Part shown: one piece after another, positions 13,091-13,411 of the stretch
Numbering within the stretch: the first letter of the stretch is position 1
Layout of the letters: each line of letters opens with the position of its first letter
Source: Bacillota bacterium
Lineage (GTDB): Bacteria > Bacillota_I > Bacilli_A > RFN20 > CAG-826
Reading direction: 5' to 3'
DNA: 13,411 bases
Assembly: GCA_030831415.1 (NCBI GenBank)
Contig: JAURLC010000082.1
Location: 1-13,411, forward strand
Notes under the pieces: model-generated
Told to the model about the DNA's origin: nothing
Seen by the model: only the letters and a program-made list of their open reading frames with translations
Databases searched by the model: none
Position numbers and translations under genes: made by a program

Positions 13091-13411
13091 TTATTCCGCG
13101 ACATGGAACGATGTCGTAATGTCAATCGGATCAATAATTTCTCGAAGTTCTTGTAAAAAGAGGAGGGCTGTTGATTGATTGATTTTCGATAAGGTTAACG
13201 TGACACGTAATACTTTTTGTTGGTGATGAGTCGTCATTTGCGATTCGATTTGTTTAATCGTTACACGAACACGACGAGCCGATTCATGCACGGTATTTAA
13301 CACCGGTTGATTGCCTCTCACTAAAATAAAAATCTTCGGAGCTTTACGGTTCACATACGCTTCAAATCGACGAAGCATAATTAAGGCAAATAAGGCTACT
13401 GCGGTGCCTAA
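13091..13411 (-). CDS. MgtC/SapB family membrane protein (C-terminal part, cut by window end)
   Basis: The frame is open from the window edge to a TAA at 13091 and gives 106 residues. It begins inside a hydrophobic helix (LGTAVALFALIML) followed at once by RRFEAYVNRK, the way the last membrane helix and exit of MgtC/SapB proteins look. About 85 residues of soluble domain follow, ending HVAE. MgtC proteins affect Mg2+ starvation survival and F-ATPase activity in some pathogens; SapB-type homologues in Firmicutes are poorly characterised. The assignment rests on the helix-exit pattern and size of the tail, with no catalytic motif to confirm it. It lies 36 nt upstream of rlmB on the same strand; the start is outside the window. 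The apparent internal ATG at 13378 is not the gene start. Confidence 0.65.
   Translation of the reverse strand, partial: LGTAVALFALIMLRRFEAYVNRKAPKIFILVRGNQPVLNTVHESARRVRVTIKQIESQMTTHHQQKVLRVTLTLSKINQSTALLFLQELREIIDPIDITTSFHVAE

Noticed and set aside
13094..13140. TTGACA in the MgtC-like C-terminus as a promoter for rlmB
   Set aside because: The nearest AT-rich -10 candidate is about 26 nt away, outside the accepted spacing.
1..13411. Recoding of TGA as Trp (Mycoplasma code)
   Set aside because: All genes use TGG for Trp, none has an internal in-frame TGA, and the sigma factor ends in TGA at the expected length.
1..13411. CRISPR arrays, tRNA or rRNA genes, insertion sequences, attachment sites
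   Set aside because: No regularly spaced repeats, cloverleaf, rRNA stretch, transposase or flanking duplications were found on reading.

Overview
The window is a transcription/translation core cluster on the minus strand of a low-to-moderate-GC Bacilli/Mollicutes-type bacterium. Read 5'->3' on the minus strand, the order is an MgtC/SapB-like gene (cut by the window end), rlmB, a SigH-like sigma factor, rpmG, secE, nusG, [plus-strand trkH-trkA insertion], rplK, rplA, rplJ, rplL, a ybxB-type methyltransferase, rpoB and rpoC (cut by the window start). From memory this is close to the Bacillus subtilis order rlmB-yacP-sigH-rpmG-secE-nusG-rplK-rplA-rplJ-rplL-ybxB-rpoB-rpoC, with yacP missing and a K+ transporter pair inserted. 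Trp is encoded by TGG and the sigma gene ends in TGA, so the standard code is used and not the Mycoplasma code. Two protein details look Mollicutes-like: Asn in place of the rifampicin-contact His of RpoB, and a shortened Pro-rich N-terminal segment of L11. I infer a walled or wall-less relative of the Acholeplasma/Izemoplasma/Erysipelotrichia part of the tree, but cannot name a genus.

Layout: 1-1709 rpoC 5' part; 1724-5422 rpoB; 5437-6030 methyltransferase; 6054-6079 hairpin; 6100-6999 rplL and rplJ; about 7014-7130 L10 leader; 7143-8290 rplA and rplK; 8291-8515 divergent regulatory region (L1-site-like hairpin, rplK promoter, trk promoter); 8516-10650 trkH-trkA on the plus strand; 10662-10689 bidirectional terminator; 10712-11666 nusG, secE, rpmG with a promoter at 11699-11727; 11735-12325 sigma factor; 12332-13054 rlmB; 13091-13411 MgtC/SapB C-terminus. 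No stretch above 300 bases lacks a gene; the longest is the 225-base divergent region.

How it works together: the cluster makes RNA polymerase beta and beta', the elongation factor NusG, the translocon subunit SecE, the ribosomal L1 stalk (L1), the GTPase-centre proteins L11, L10 and L12, protein L33 and an rRNA methyltransferase. Regulation appears to be post-transcriptional at several points. There is a recognisable L10 leader before rplJ, and there are two hairpins with the architecture of the 23S rRNA L1-binding site, one in the rplK leader and one just upstream of the rplA ribosome binding site. No defence, mobile or exotic gene system was seen. The most interesting signals are the paired L1-site mimics, the L11 and RpoB target-site variants, the trkHA insertion with its almost leaderless promoter, and a divergent SigH homologue.
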